Below are positions 19,501 through 28,631 of a stretch of 64,000 bases of DNA, one piece after another. The stretch covers positions 1 through 64,000 of the forward strand of contig JANQQA010000036.1 of NCBI GenBank assembly GCA_028285205.1. The letters run 5' to 3'. The notes beneath the pieces were generated by a model, which saw only the letters and a program-made list of their open reading frames with translations, did not search any database and was not told the DNA's origin. Source of the stretch: Bythopirellula sp. (lineage in GTDB: Bacteria > Planctomycetota > Planctomycetia > Pirellulales > Lacipirellulaceae). Numbering within the stretch: the stretch's first letter is position 1; each line of letters begins with the position of its first letter. A program made the position numbers and the translations under genes.

Positions 19501-20634
19501 GATTAGAGGATTCGAAGACGAGACTCCGTCGTAGCTGATTTGCACGTTCGATCGAGTTCCGTCGTCGAACAAGAGTTCCATCTGCAAATCGTCACCAAAC
19601 GGATTAGGCGTCCAAATCTGACCTAGAGACATCGACAAGCCGGCTCCGAACTGAGCTCCGTCACCGGAGGGCACATTGAGTTCAGCTTCGCCAATGCTGG
19701 TTGCGGAGCCTGGCAGCTCAGTCCAGTTGTCGTTCGTATCCACCTGCACGCCGCCTGTGGGACCCGAGTTGGCATCGTAGTTATCTGCGATCGAAGTCCA
19801 ACCAGTAGGATCCAATGCACCGACACTTGCTGCTGAGGTAATGTCGTAGCCAATGATATTGCCGGGGATACCGGTTGGCGAGTTCAAGACTAATTCGCCT
19901 GTTACCGTATCCACGTCCAGCGTCAAGGTTGTAGCACCTTCCACTGTGAACTCGATTGCTGAGATGAATCCATTTGCATCCGTTGCGGCATTACCGGCGG
20001 CATTTTCGATCAATCGAATACCGAGCAGTCCGTCCTGCTCAGCAAAATCGAAGGTAGCGACGCCCGAGACAGTACCGTTGGGAAACCCGGTGCCGCGAAC
20101 GTTGCCTGTAAGCGCCGCAACGTAGTCGTTGGTGGTCGGCACGTCCGTCCAAATCGAACCGTCAGTGGTCACTTGCAGCGTCGGTGCGGTGATGTCGCCG
20201 GCCGCCAGCGCTACGCCACTCTCAACTGTAGTCACCGGTCCCCACCAGCCACCGTCGTTGGCGAGAAAGTGCTGGACTGTAACTTGGGTGGCGTCATTGA
20301 CCGGAGTGCCCCATTCGATGCCGACGAAATCGAATTCTTTGCCCACTTCAGGAATGGCACCGGCCCAGGTGTCCGTTCCGTTGCCGGTTGCACCTGACGT
20401 ACCATCGCCGTTGATCACAACTGCACCGCCAGGTGCCCCCGAGATGCCATCGTTAATTTCCGTTGTAGCCGGTCCGTTGGAGTGAAGAATTGATCCCGCC
20501 CCAGTAATGTCATCGGCAAGTCCCATTATGGCTGTACCGCTCGGGGCGACGTTCGCTGCCATCGCAGTCGCACTTAGAAGGCTAATTGACGCACAAGCTA
20601 GTACAGCGCTAGCGGCTGCTCTTCCAATATTCAT
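16594..20634 (-). CDS. Three PEP-CTERM proteins joined in one reading frame (possible polyprotein)
   Basis: From the ATG at 20634 (GGAGAG five bases upstream) one frame of 1346 residues runs without a stop. Cassette 1: signal peptide 1-26, discoidin-like domain 27-234, two dockerin-like loops 379-436, PEP at 455-457, helix and basic tail to about 478. Cassette 2: second signal peptide about 495-520, second discoidin-like domain 521-729, one dockerin loop about 859-874, PEP 905-907, helix, RRRR at 924-927. Cassette 3: third signal peptide about 938-964, LamG-like domain about 1034-1199 (IQAWVRP, DDVKLFVFG), dockerin pair 1244-1304, PEP 1322-1324, helix, final RRR. Each sorting helix ends in basic residues and is followed by a new signal peptide, so alternating membrane insertion and processing into three products is topologically possible. 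Loss of stop codons by mutation or small sequence errors at the joints is the main alternative. Confidence 0.8.
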   Translation of the reverse strand: MNIGRAAASAVLACASISLLSATAMAANVAPSGTAIMGLADDITGAGSILHSNGPATTEINDGISGAPGGAVVINGDGTSGATGNGTDTWAGAIPEVGKEFDFVGIEWGTPVNDATQVTVQHFLANDGGWWGPVTTVESGVALAAGDITAPTLQVTTDGSIWTDVPTTNDYVAALTGNVRGTGFPNGTVSGVATFDFAEQDGLLGIRLIENAAGNAATDANGFISAIEFTVEGATTLTLDVDTVTGELVLNSPTGIPGNIIGYDITSAASVGALDPTGWTSIADNYDANSGPTGGVQVDTNDNWTELPGSATSIGEAELNVPSGDGAQFGAGLSMSLGQIWTPNPFGDDLQMELLFDDGTRSNVQISYDGVSSSNPLIVGDFDRSGAVDAADWPTVRDNYNADLAALTPAQSYQMGDMDGNGVVDVVDYGLFKDAFIANQGAAAFAAMVAGQPVPEPSGLALLVIGLATVAGRSRIQKSSCDSNSEGTTTGSRSVKLTTRANVCALACLPILFASSSAMAANIAPSGTAIMGIADDIAGAGAIDHVNGVALTEVNDGISGTPAEAVVINGTGESAAAGNGIDTWAGGIAEVAKEFDWVGIEWASPVTGVDQVRVQHFLANDGGWWGPTTTVDAGQPLTAGDLLAPTLQVTVDGTAWTDVATTNDYVTSLTGNVRGTGFPDAVVSDFATFDFAPQDNILGIRLIGNGAGNAGGDGNGFISTIEFEVEGFVPTLTLEVNRNSGTAVIDNDTGTPFDIDFYSITSDQGVLNTGFTGLSGGGQLPSGTGVGDGWEKLGNLDGNELAEAFLAGSSEINNSNGPFSLGDIYDGSSPADEDSLAFTFRSGGQLVDGNVIFIDSQAGDFDGDGDVDGADFLAWQRVDGTPGGLNDWQQNYGAGTLAASIATVPEPSTGILAAVAAFAALGGRRRRGFRREKIDSTSKVAPRVLGVVAASLALFSMLSVSSAAVTLDRDYQLGDDSVEGAVLGGEVGANFTGPGGRFTADSAVVDTVNFVDAQDIQVLGTPTYADASSRLGASSGALGADFDGVAEYLAAVISLNSPNDYWDNQDFFPNNDYPLNYDGVLGRGIQAWVRPNSGKQGVRQDIVIDTQQHGIYITENDTWGLLFGGRETDTGVSVAYDQWVHVMNVTAAGGGALFLDGSAAGVDQGFYFGEATALTIGANQDGTDNFFQGTLDDVKLFVFGDNSGTTETNNNPAAVGMDYGDFSLAEDNEWIVAQLANLGVTDAADVNLDGTVNGADITAFLPGWKSQNVVGGAQVGDWTSRQNGDLNFDGTVDLGDVFILHNGLLAAGVQGGFPFQALEAVPEPNTMSLIAFGGVAFLQFTRRRFQ
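19150..19165 (-). promoter_or_regulatory. Internal Shine-Dalgarno and GTG start for the second PEP-CTERM cassette
   Basis: Exactly at the N-terminus of the second internal signal peptide lies GGGGAG (19165-19160), seven bases and then an in-frame GTG (19152-19150) that would start MKLTTRANVCAL. In the next frame a TGA overlaps this GTG (GTGA), the usual arrangement of coupled genes. So cassette 2 can probably be started independently even though the frame from cassette 1 is open. It suggests either dual expression or a recent fusion of two coupled genes. Confidence 0.55.
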
Positions 20635-21581
20635 AGTTGCTCTCCGAGAATTGAATTTACGCTGCAACAATCCGCTGATACCTGGCCAAAACCATTTAGA
20701 CTTACGCCGCACCATACCTAAGTTAGTGAACAAGTAGCGCGAACCATTATGAGTGATGAGTTCAGTGATGCGAGAAGAGTGAATTGAGCGGAAGAGCGAC
20801 GACAGTGGTGAGCACAAAAACTCCCGCTACATCCCTATTGAAATCAGAAGTTGTGATCCTGTACATGGAATATGTCACTTCGTGGATGGATATATTAGCA
20901 CTGGCTAGTCGACTGGCTATGACACCGTTTGAGATGGAACACGACGCTATACGAGGTAACCCGCTTCCCACAATATACGGCTAGTGTTTCGACTCTCATG
21001 TGCAGCCTGTCCCTTGATTCAGATAACCGAGTACCCTGGATATACTATCCTCTACGTGCCCTGGACAAATGCCATATGGCTCAACAGAAAGGTTCTGCCG
21101 CTCGCGACCGCCATCGCGAATCCGTGCCGATCACGTCCAATAAACGCGATTTCTAGCCATCAGACGAAACGGACGCCATTCACCCTGCACAAGCGCGGAG
21201 GGTTGCCGCCCAATCGTCCTGCCGACACGCGGAAATCGCCCAGGCCGAGGCACAACCGTTCAGAACGGGCGCGGTAAAACCAGAGTTGGGCAACAAGAAA
21301 GTTGACGAAAAGCACAGTCAGCAGCAGTGGATTCCGCCATGCTACGCTTACAGGACACCCATAGGTTGCCTGTGCTGGCCAGTCTAATCAATGCCAATAT
21401 AGGCAAGTTGTTTTGATTCAGGTGGGCAGCAAGTATTCCAAGTTTTGCGGCTACACGCAAAACATCGAAGCGACTCTTGAAGTCTCTGAACTCGGCAGAG
21501 TCATTCACGAAGTTATCTCTAGGGACTCGATCACTTCGGCCGTGTCAGTCTCAGATGACCTAGCATTTTCGGGGGCGTCGG
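20635..21581. other. Intergenic region, no gene recognised
   Basis: About 950 bases lie between the start of the joined PEP-CTERM gene and the decayed GH172 copy. Only short, compositionally unconvincing reading frames are present on either strand. The promoter of the minus-strand PEP-CTERM gene must lie within the first few hundred bases. I see no transposase remnant, tRNA or strong hairpin here. Confidence 0.5.
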
Positions 21582-24035
21582 TCATTCCTCGTAATCGAGA
21601 TCAACGAGCGATTCGATCGGGGGTCGATAGTTGGCTGATATAACAGCCCTAAGCAATGATTCGTCACCCAACGAATTATTCGTGCCGCCATTGCCGAGCA
21701 CAAAGTCAACAGACTGGCTTGGTCGAACTATGGTGTCGAAATCGAAATACGTTTCTGCCAGGGTAGCGCCCTCTCCATCGACTGAGAACTTGAGGACACC
21801 GTCCACGCAAATGAAAAAGATGACGCTATCGCCGTTGGCAACGAAGTTGCGAATTGAACCGGCAATGTTAACCAACCCGTCGACTGCGTCACCAGCAGTC
21901 CAGCGGGCGACCAGGTAGTCATACTCGGTATTCTGACCACCAGGATGCAATGCCAACTCGTAATAGCCTGGTGCTCCTTGGACGCCAAGGTTCTTATTGC
22001 CGTAAACGAACAGGTACTCGTGGGAAACTGCTGCTGCGTTCTATGGTCCTTTCTCACCGCCACCATATCCCTAGCTGCCTGCGTGACCGACCTTTCCCCA
22101 AACCAGTGCTACCCGATCGGCTGCGGCCTCAGACGGACCTGCCCGGTTAGACTTGAAGTACTTCCAGTGGCCTTTGCCTGTCGAATCTGGGACATTCATC
22201 GCCCGCTTTCCTTGGACCAACGCTTGGAAGTCAGCGGCGAGATTTGCAACTTCGCTCAGCGAGACGGCTCCGGGCGACCCATACCAAAACGTCGCGTCGC
22301 CGTGATCGACCTCACCCTAACGCCATTTCCACACTTCCAGATCGAATTTGAAGGATTTGCGAAACGGGATCGTGTCCAGACCGCGTATGCGGCCGTTGAC
22401 GGTCAGCCCTCTGGGGTTGTTGCGTTGGCCGGTTGCGATGGGCTGAGTGACGAAAGGGCTAGTAAAGTGCGTGCCGCTGCCGAACGAATAACCGTAGTAG
22501 TCTTCGCACCGGTGCCAACGTGAACCGGTTTGGCGGACGATCCGTCGCCGTTCTCGTCTCCTTCCCCCACCATCCATCCGGACTCCCGCCGTCTCCGACA
22601 TCGCGGTTGCGCACTGAGAGCGTATCGCCGACGAATTACGCCACGTCCGCGGACAACGAGAAAACGGAAGTTGGCATCTGCCTGTCCGGCGCTATCAATG
22701 TTGCGGTGTTTCGTCACTGCACGGGTTTTGATGCCTTTGCTCTCGCGCTAGTCGGCGTGAAAGTGCATCGAGTCGTTCGTCCAACTGTAGTCTCCCACCT
22801 TCACTTGCAGGTCAAAGTCCACCTCTTGGCCATATCTATTGATCAGACGTACGGCGGCCTCGTGTTGGTAAGGCATGACCCACCGCTTAGCGTGCCATCG
22901 GAGGCGACGGTGCGGTAGTAGTCGCTGCCTGGGTTATCAGCGTTGCGAGAATTTTCGCTCCAGTCATTTCCGAAGAACTGACCAACAGGGACCCGAGCCG
23001 TCATCTGACCGTCAAAAGTCAACTCAACCAACACCCCGGCCAACGCATCGCGCAGATCAGCAGGGCTCGAACCATTGAACTTTAGCACTAGCTCGCGAAT
23101 CGCTTGACCATTTCCCTTCTCGGTGGGAGCTTGGTAGCTACGCGAAAAAGTGGCGCCGGCGACTAGTTTCTGGCTCGTTATCGTATCAATGCCGCTGAGA
23201 TGGCCTTGGACCGTCGCCGACCCAAGGCGGATGCTGGCGGTATCAAGTTCAGGGGCGTACTTCGTGGTTGAACTTGCGGTGAAGTCCTCGACGATGGTTC
23301 CTGGTGCATACTTCCGATAGTTGATGTTGTCCCAAGTGGAATTGGTACGCTGCTCAAGGTTACCGGTGCCTGTCGCCAGTTGTCGGCTCAGCAGGTTTGG
23401 ATAGTCGACGCCGTCACGATGGTGTGTAGAAGGGCCGTCCCAAGTCACCTTAATGCCGTGCGCATAGGGAATTGGTCCGTAGGAATTCCCGCCTAAGTTA
23501 GGCGTCATGAAGCTGAAGCTTTCGCCGAACCCCCAACGTGTTCTTGTGGCCATTCCGACCAACAAATTCGTTTGCGCTAATGGTCGTGACAGGAGATTCC
23601 GAGAATCTTCCCTAGCTGTCGGCCATGTAGATGCGGATATCATTGTCGAGGATGCCGCTGTTCAACGCGGTTGTCCACCACCGAGTAATTACACCGGGGC
23701 CCAAATCTTCGAATGCGACCAACTCGCGGCGCCCGCTGTTTGTTTCGAAGCGCTCCCAGTTACCGAAATCCGCGTTCAGCCCACCCCATGGCCTGCTCAG
23801 CGAAGAAGTCAGGCCGGACACGCCGTTGCGCCGGTCATGGCTGGATGACTGTTGAAGCGTGTCGTACGCTGGAGAAAAACGTGAGGGCATCACGGTCCGC
23901 CAACTCGTTGGCTAGCGTTCCAACGGTAATTTGCGCGGAATCCGGGGCAGATAAGAGCCCTGCCGCAACAAGCAAGACTATTCGTGTAAGTCGAAAGTGT
24001 TCACAACTCAATCGAATTCGGCGCCTCGATCCCAC
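21582..24035 (-). pseudogene. Decayed GH172 copy B
   Basis: Fragments of a GH172 protein follow each other on the minus strand but in different frames: the N-terminal signal and TLANELADRDALTFF (about 24035-23850), PWGGLNADFGNWERFETN (23893-23612), a long middle piece (23643-22843), EDYYGYSFGSGTHF and NGRIRGLDTIPF (22601-22317), and the beta-sandwich module (21956-21582), which ends in a stop just where the dockerin would begin. The GEGDE motif region (22717-22500) is scrambled, and at least four frameshifts and stops are needed to read it. The pieces are close to gene C, which faces away across 24036-24406, e.g. both contain ALHPGGQNTEYDYLVARW. This is a decayed duplicate; expression of a working enzyme is excluded as sequenced. 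Confidence 0.85.
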
Positions 24036-24174
24036 TATGCCCCCCGTTGCTCTTCAACCTGACCAGCATGCCCAGAAAAACTATTCAGATTTCGATGATA
24101 TGATGTCTAGTTACGCGAAGGGCAATGCTGTAGGTCTAATTGGGCTGCCGTGCGGTAAGCTGCAAAATTAGCCA

Positions 24175-24193
24175 AGTGCTAAAATGTCTATGC
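24175..24193 (+). promoter_or_regulatory. Candidate AraC-family operator in the GH172 B/C divergent region
   Basis: The 19-base sequence AGTGCTAAAATGTCTATGC occurs here and, inverted, at 27561-27579 just before the AraC-family regulator. A related half-site (GCAAAATTAGC) lies directly upstream. Downstream, TACAATATAATG (24228-24239) looks like a sigma-70-type -10 region, about 47 bases from the AAAATGTCTA core. An exact 19-base repeat between two non-coding promoter regions of the same locus is unlikely by chance. Binding by the neighbouring AraC-type protein is inferred. Confidence 0.55.
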
Positions 24194-24406
24194 TCTTTAT
24201 TGTTCAGTCCATGGCTTGTGTTGTAACTACAATATAATGTGAAAAGCGAGGCGAAACTATTCGAAACAATTCTGGTGGCGCTCACATCGACAACCTCTAG
24301 CGTCGCATCAACCTCATCGACTACGTCAACGACTTGGCCGCTGGACTATTTGTGTTGTTCCTCGCATGCACCGGGATAATTCTGGTACCAATTTGGAGAC
24401 CGACTC

Positions 24407-27163
24407 TTGAGACAACATAAGCCGACCGTAGCACCAACCGCGTCGTTGATGCTCTTGTTTCTGTTGTTGACATGCTTGATGCCATGCACAGTTTTCGCGC
24501 AAGTTACGGTTGGCTCGCTTGCTAACGAATTGGGCGATCGCGATGCGTTGACACTTTTCCCGACGGGCTCCAGCGTCTACACGCAAGAGCAAGCCTCAAG
24601 CCATGATATGCGTAACGGAGACCCGAGCCTGACATCCTCCCTGGGCCGACCTTGGGGTCAGCTCAATGCCGATTTTGGCAACTGGCAGAGAATCGAAACG
24701 AATCAGGGCCGACAAGAGTTGGTCGCCTTTGAAGATCTCGGCCCTGGCGCGATCACGCGATGGTGGACGACAGCTGTCAATGCAGGTGTGTTGGACAACA
24801 ACTATCGAATCTATCTGGCCGATTCCAGCGGCAATTTTTCTCAGGCACCAGACTTTACTCTCACCGGAAACGACCTGACCGGTCGCAACGGCGCCGGCAA
24901 CGCGCTAGGCTTTGCTTCAGGACTTAACTACGCCACACCTTTGCACGGGGGCAACTCGTACGGTCCGATCACCTACCAGCACGGCGTCAAGGTCACTTGG
25001 GACGGACCGACCACTCACAATGCAAACGGCACACACGCCAACATCCGCGATCAGGCCTTGGCGGGAAGCAACAATATCAGCTTTAGTAATGCTGTCTGGT
25101 ACAACATCAACTACCGCAAATACCAGCCAGGCACCGTGGTTGAGGACTTCAGCTCAAGTTCCGCCTCAACCTACTCGAGCGAACTCACTCAGGTAAGCTC
25201 GCGGCTGACATCACCGGCCACCTACGGACATGTAGGCGCAACGGATACGATTAGCGATCAGGCCATCTCCAACGGTGGCACGTTAACTCGCAACTACACC
25301 GCCGGTGGTGGCACTAACGGCAAAGCGATCCGGGAGATCTCGTTGAACTTCAACGGCGCAAATACGGCGGATCATGCTGCAGCGTTAGCAAATACCTTTG
25401 TGGAATTGACCTTCGACGGCCAGACGACGGCGCGGGTGCCTGCTGGTCAATTTTTCGGGAATGGGTGGAGTTCCGTAAGCGGCGGCGATTACAACGACGG
25501 AGGCGACTACTTTCGCTCGGTTGGTTCCGATCAGCACATGACCGCACGTTGGGTCATGCCTTTTCAAAGCACTGCCGAAGTCAAACTCGTAAATGGCAGT
25601 GGCCAAGTCGTAAACGTCGATCTAGAAGTCAAGACCGGCGACTATCAATGGTCTAGCGATTCGATGCACTTTCACGCGGACTTCCGGAGTAGTGAAGACA
25701 TCAAGACCCGTGAGGTGTTCAATAACAACGAATTAGGCGATGCCGATGTGCGCTTCATTAATGCCCGTGGTCGTGGCGTTTACGTTGGCGATACCATGTC
25801 GATCCGCAACATAGATGACGGTAGCCGCAACAACCACTGGTGGGGCGAGGGCGACGAGAAAATCTACGTCGACTACCTAGGCGCGAATGGAGAGGGCCAT
25901 TCGACCGCGCCCGTTCACTTGGGCACGGGGACGGAGGATTACTACGGATACTCATTTGGCTGGGACACCGAGTTCGGCATCAACGACGACCCACCCTCTG
26001 AGTTCTTCGTCAGCTCATTTGTCGCCCAGCCCAATGGATCGGTCAACCTGGGGCCTGACGTAGCTGGTCGTATTTTGGACCTCAACAATGTCACAATTAA
26101 CAGCCGTATCCGTGGCCTGGACGCAATTCCATTTCAAGATTCTTTCAAGTTCGATATGGAAGTGTGGAAATGGGCAGAGGGCTCTGTCGACATCGGAGCG
26201 GCAACTTTCTGGTACGGTGAGCCGGGCGCTGTGTCGCTCAACACCGTTGCCGATTTGGCGAGTGATTTCCAAGCTGCAAGCAACGGGACGTTAGCAGAAA
26301 GTATCCCGGACACGACCGGCACAGGACAATGGGATTACTTCAAGTCCGACAACGCCGATCCGTCAGCGATTGGAGTCGACCTGCAGACTCTCGCCTGGGG
26401 CGATGTCGGCAACGCCGGCAACCAGGGATATGGTGGCGGAGAAGAGGGGTCTTGGAACGTAGCAGCGATATCTGATCAGTTCATCTTTACAGACGGAAGT
26501 GATAATATCGGCATTCAAGGTGAGCCAGGCTACCAAGAGCTAGCCCTACATCCTGGTGGTCAGAATACCGAGTATGACTACCTGGTCGCCCGCTGGACTG
26601 CTGGTGACGCAGTCGACGGGTTGGTTAACATTGCCGGTTCAATCCGCAACTTCATCAACAACAGCGACAGTGTTGAGTTCTTTATCTACGTCGATGGTGT
26701 GCTTGAGTTTTCTGTCGATGCTCTCGGAACAACGCTCGACGAAACGTATTTTGATTTCGATTCTACAGTCAGCTCAGGCCATACGGTCGAATTCGTACTC
26801 GGCAACGGTGGTGCGGACAATGTATTCGGCGACGAATCGATTTTGAAAGCTGTTATTTCAGCCAACTATTTGGCGCCCGTCGAATTGCTACAGCTGTTCG
26901 GAGATCTTGATGGAAATGGTTCTATCGGTGCAGGTGACTGGCAAATTCTTCGTGATGGATATGGCACCTCCGTAGGCGACCTGAATGACGATGGCGTAAA
27001 CGACGTGGTCGACTTTGGGCTCTTCAAAGACGTTTACATCGCCACGCACGGTGCAGCCGCCTTCGAAGCGATCTCGGTACCCGAGCCTCAGGCGATCATG
27101 AGCGCCGGCATGCTATTTATGATTCTAACGGGTAGCCGCTTACGCAACACTTCTGGTCGATAG
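24407..27163 (+). CDS. GH172 (DUF2961) glycoside hydrolase C with dockerin and PEP-CTERM
   Basis: This 918-residue protein has the same plan as copy A: signal peptide (to about residue 31, VFAQ), GH172 region about 32-620, the NIGIQGEPGYQELALHPGG beta-sandwich module, a two-loop dockerin-like segment (FGDLDGNGSIGAGDW and GDLNDDGVNDVVDF) and a VPEPQ sorting motif with a short helix. Glu481 in WWGEGDEKIYVD and Glu510 in GTGTEDYYGYSFG are the expected catalytic pair, 29 residues apart as in copies A and G. The TTG at 24407 is supported by GGAG eight bases upstream; an in-frame ATG at 24449 is the alternative and would shorten the signal peptide. The gene is divergent from the decayed copy B and is preceded by the candidate operator at 24175. 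Secreted or surface-anchored exo-furanosidase activity is inferred from the family. Confidence 0.88.
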   Translation: MRQHKPTVAPTASLMLLFLLLTCLMPCTVFAQVTVGSLANELGDRDALTLFPTGSSVYTQEQASSHDMRNGDPSLTSSLGRPWGQLNADFGNWQRIETNQGRQELVAFEDLGPGAITRWWTTAVNAGVLDNNYRIYLADSSGNFSQAPDFTLTGNDLTGRNGAGNALGFASGLNYATPLHGGNSYGPITYQHGVKVTWDGPTTHNANGTHANIRDQALAGSNNISFSNAVWYNINYRKYQPGTVVEDFSSSSASTYSSELTQVSSRLTSPATYGHVGATDTISDQAISNGGTLTRNYTAGGGTNGKAIREISLNFNGANTADHAAALANTFVELTFDGQTTARVPAGQFFGNGWSSVSGGDYNDGGDYFRSVGSDQHMTARWVMPFQSTAEVKLVNGSGQVVNVDLEVKTGDYQWSSDSMHFHADFRSSEDIKTREVFNNNELGDADVRFINARGRGVYVGDTMSIRNIDDGSRNNHWWGEGDEKIYVDYLGANGEGHSTAPVHLGTGTEDYYGYSFGWDTEFGINDDPPSEFFVSSFVAQPNGSVNLGPDVAGRILDLNNVTINSRIRGLDAIPFQDSFKFDMEVWKWAEGSVDIGAATFWYGEPGAVSLNTVADLASDFQAASNGTLAESIPDTTGTGQWDYFKSDNADPSAIGVDLQTLAWGDVGNAGNQGYGGGEEGSWNVAAISDQFIFTDGSDNIGIQGEPGYQELALHPGGQNTEYDYLVARWTAGDAVDGLVNIAGSIRNFINNSDSVEFFIYVDGVLEFSVDALGTTLDETYFDFDSTVSSGHTVEFVLGNGGADNVFGDESILKAVISANYLAPVELLQLFGDLDGNGSIGAGDWQILRDGYGTSVGDLNDDGVNDVVDFGLFKDVYIATHGAAAFEAISVPEPQAIMSAGMLFMILTGSRLRNTSGR

Positions 27164-27560
27164 TCATATGCCCTCACGGCGGCTTGCGTAGATTTTTGGG
27201 CTGAAGAACTAACTGATGCGCAGAACTGTTGCAGCAAGCAACGCATGTTCAGCAGTCAGACAAGCTTGCACTAATCCGCTCGCCAATCAGCGAGTTCTTC
27301 AAACGTCGATCTATTGCCCTTGGAGTTCTTCACAAATTCCACTGGCTTGCGGCTCTATCACGTTAGACCGCCGCACACCGAGGCGGCATTTGCGTTGCAT
27401 TCATGGCCCTCAGTAGCACGCGACGCAGTTTCGATTAGCGATCGCGCGGAGCTGCTGGCATCGTCTGACAGGTCCAATTGGTTGCAATTCGGTATGCTCA
27501 CAGCCCAATTCTTGGATTCGGCCTCGAATCACTATCGCCACCTGGAGTATTTCACGTGAA
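27164..27560. other. Intergenic region before the AraC-type regulator
   Basis: About 400 bases after GH172 C hold no convincing reading frame, RNA or repeat. The interval ends at the palindromic operator candidate that precedes the regulator gene. No strong terminator hairpin for the GH172 C transcript was recognised. Confidence 0.45.
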
Positions 27561-27602
27561 GCATAGACATTTTAGCACTATGCGAAATGCGAAAATGTCT
27601 AT
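27561..27602 (+). promoter_or_regulatory. Palindromic operator candidate upstream of the AraC-type regulator
   Basis: The left arm AGACATTTTAGC (27565-27576) and right arm GCGAAAATGTCT (27589-27600) are inverted repeats with one mismatch and a 12-base spacer. The left arm belongs to a 19-base sequence that is found exactly, in the other orientation, at 24175-24193. A TACAAT (27642-27647) about 50 bases from the AAAATGTCTA core of the right arm resembles a -10 box in the same relative position as at the GH172 promoter. This suits autoregulation plus control of GH172 C by the regulator. No binding data exist; this is inference from sequence. Confidence 0.6.
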
Positions 27603-27725
27603 TCGCCGCAGTCCAACGTGGTTCTCGTGTTCCTGTGTTCTTACAATAGAATGCGGGTAATCGAGGTTCGTGTGGGAAGCCAGTGTGAGTTGAAATATCC
27701 TTGTGACTCGAATATCCTATCCTCT

Positions 27726-28631
27726 ATGACTGAAGGACGACTACAGCTTCACGGACAAGTGATACCAATCGCGACGGCAGTCACTGATGCCGCGTATTGC
27801 TTCAAGAAGTACGAAAACAAGCAGTCCACTGGTGAGGGCCCAAAGCTGCTGTGCGCGGGCCGCGAGAAATGCAAGCCGAACTACCATGTGGCGCGATCTG
27901 ATTTCTCGTGCAACCTTATCGAATTCGTATGCATGGGAAGAGGGCGGTTGAACTTGCTAGGCGAGTCGCACGCATTGACTGCTGGCCACATTTTCAGTTA
28001 CGGAATGACGTCGGCACACGATCTGTGGAGTGATGCTGATGAGCCAATGACTAAGTACTTTGCTGCTTATCTTTGGGACTCTGAGGCCGGTGGTTCCAGC
28101 GAAAACACGCTGCTGCCGGGTATGATTCGCTGGTCGCGTGATATCGCTGTGTTGAGGACGCTGTTCGATGAGTTGATCAAAGAAGGACAGCAAAGCGGTA
28201 AGATGCACGAAGAGATTACTGCACGCTATTTAGAGCTGATTCTATTGAAGGGCGGTGAAGCTCTTTTGCCGGAAGCCGCACGAGGTAACGGTGGATCGGA
28301 CTCTTTTGACCGCGTAATGGGACTTATTGACGGGAGCTTTTCTGAAATTGATTCGCTGGAAGAGCTTGGGAAGTTGTGCGGGTTACAACCAAACTATATT
28401 TGCCGTCTCTTCCGTAAATTCAGTCAGGAAACTCCAAACCAGTGCCTAACTCGGCTTAAGCTAAATCGAGCGGCCGAGCTTCTGTTAGCGCACTCAACAT
28501 CGGTGAGCGAGATCGCTCGACAGGTTGGGTATGCAGATCCATTTTACTTTTCGCGGGTGTTCAAGCAGCGTTTTGGTTGTTCTCCGAAGGATTTTCGCGA
28601 ATCGCCGATCCAAGGGAAGAAGTCGAGTTAG
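27726..28631 (+). CDS. AraC/XylS-family transcriptional regulator
   Basis: The product has an N-terminal cupin-like sensing region (about residues 30-130, with ARSDFSCNLIEFVCMGRGRL) and a C-terminal double helix-turn-helix of about 100 residues, seen as SLEELGKLCGLQPNYICRLF, then VSEIARQVGYADPFYFSRVF and FGCSPKDFRES. These are the AraC family hallmarks. The frame is open back to 27618, but a likely -10 box at 27642-27647 makes upstream starts improbable; the ATG at 27726 gives a family-typical 301 residues, though it lacks a clear Shine-Dalgarno sequence. AraC proteins usually bind a sugar and activate catabolic genes. Its place amid GH172 genes and the shared operator motif suggest it controls this locus. 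The start site is uncertain. Confidence 0.85.
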   Translation: MTEGRLQLHGQVIPIATAVTDAAYCFKKYENKQSTGEGPKLLCAGREKCKPNYHVARSDFSCNLIEFVCMGRGRLNLLGESHALTAGHIFSYGMTSAHDLWSDADEPMTKYFAAYLWDSEAGGSSENTLLPGMIRWSRDIAVLRTLFDELIKEGQQSGKMHEEITARYLELILLKGGEALLPEAARGNGGSDSFDRVMGLIDGSFSEIDSLEELGKLCGLQPNYICRLFRKFSQETPNQCLTRLKLNRAAELLLAHSTSVSEIARQVGYADPFYFSRVFKQRFGCSPKDFRESPIQGKKSS

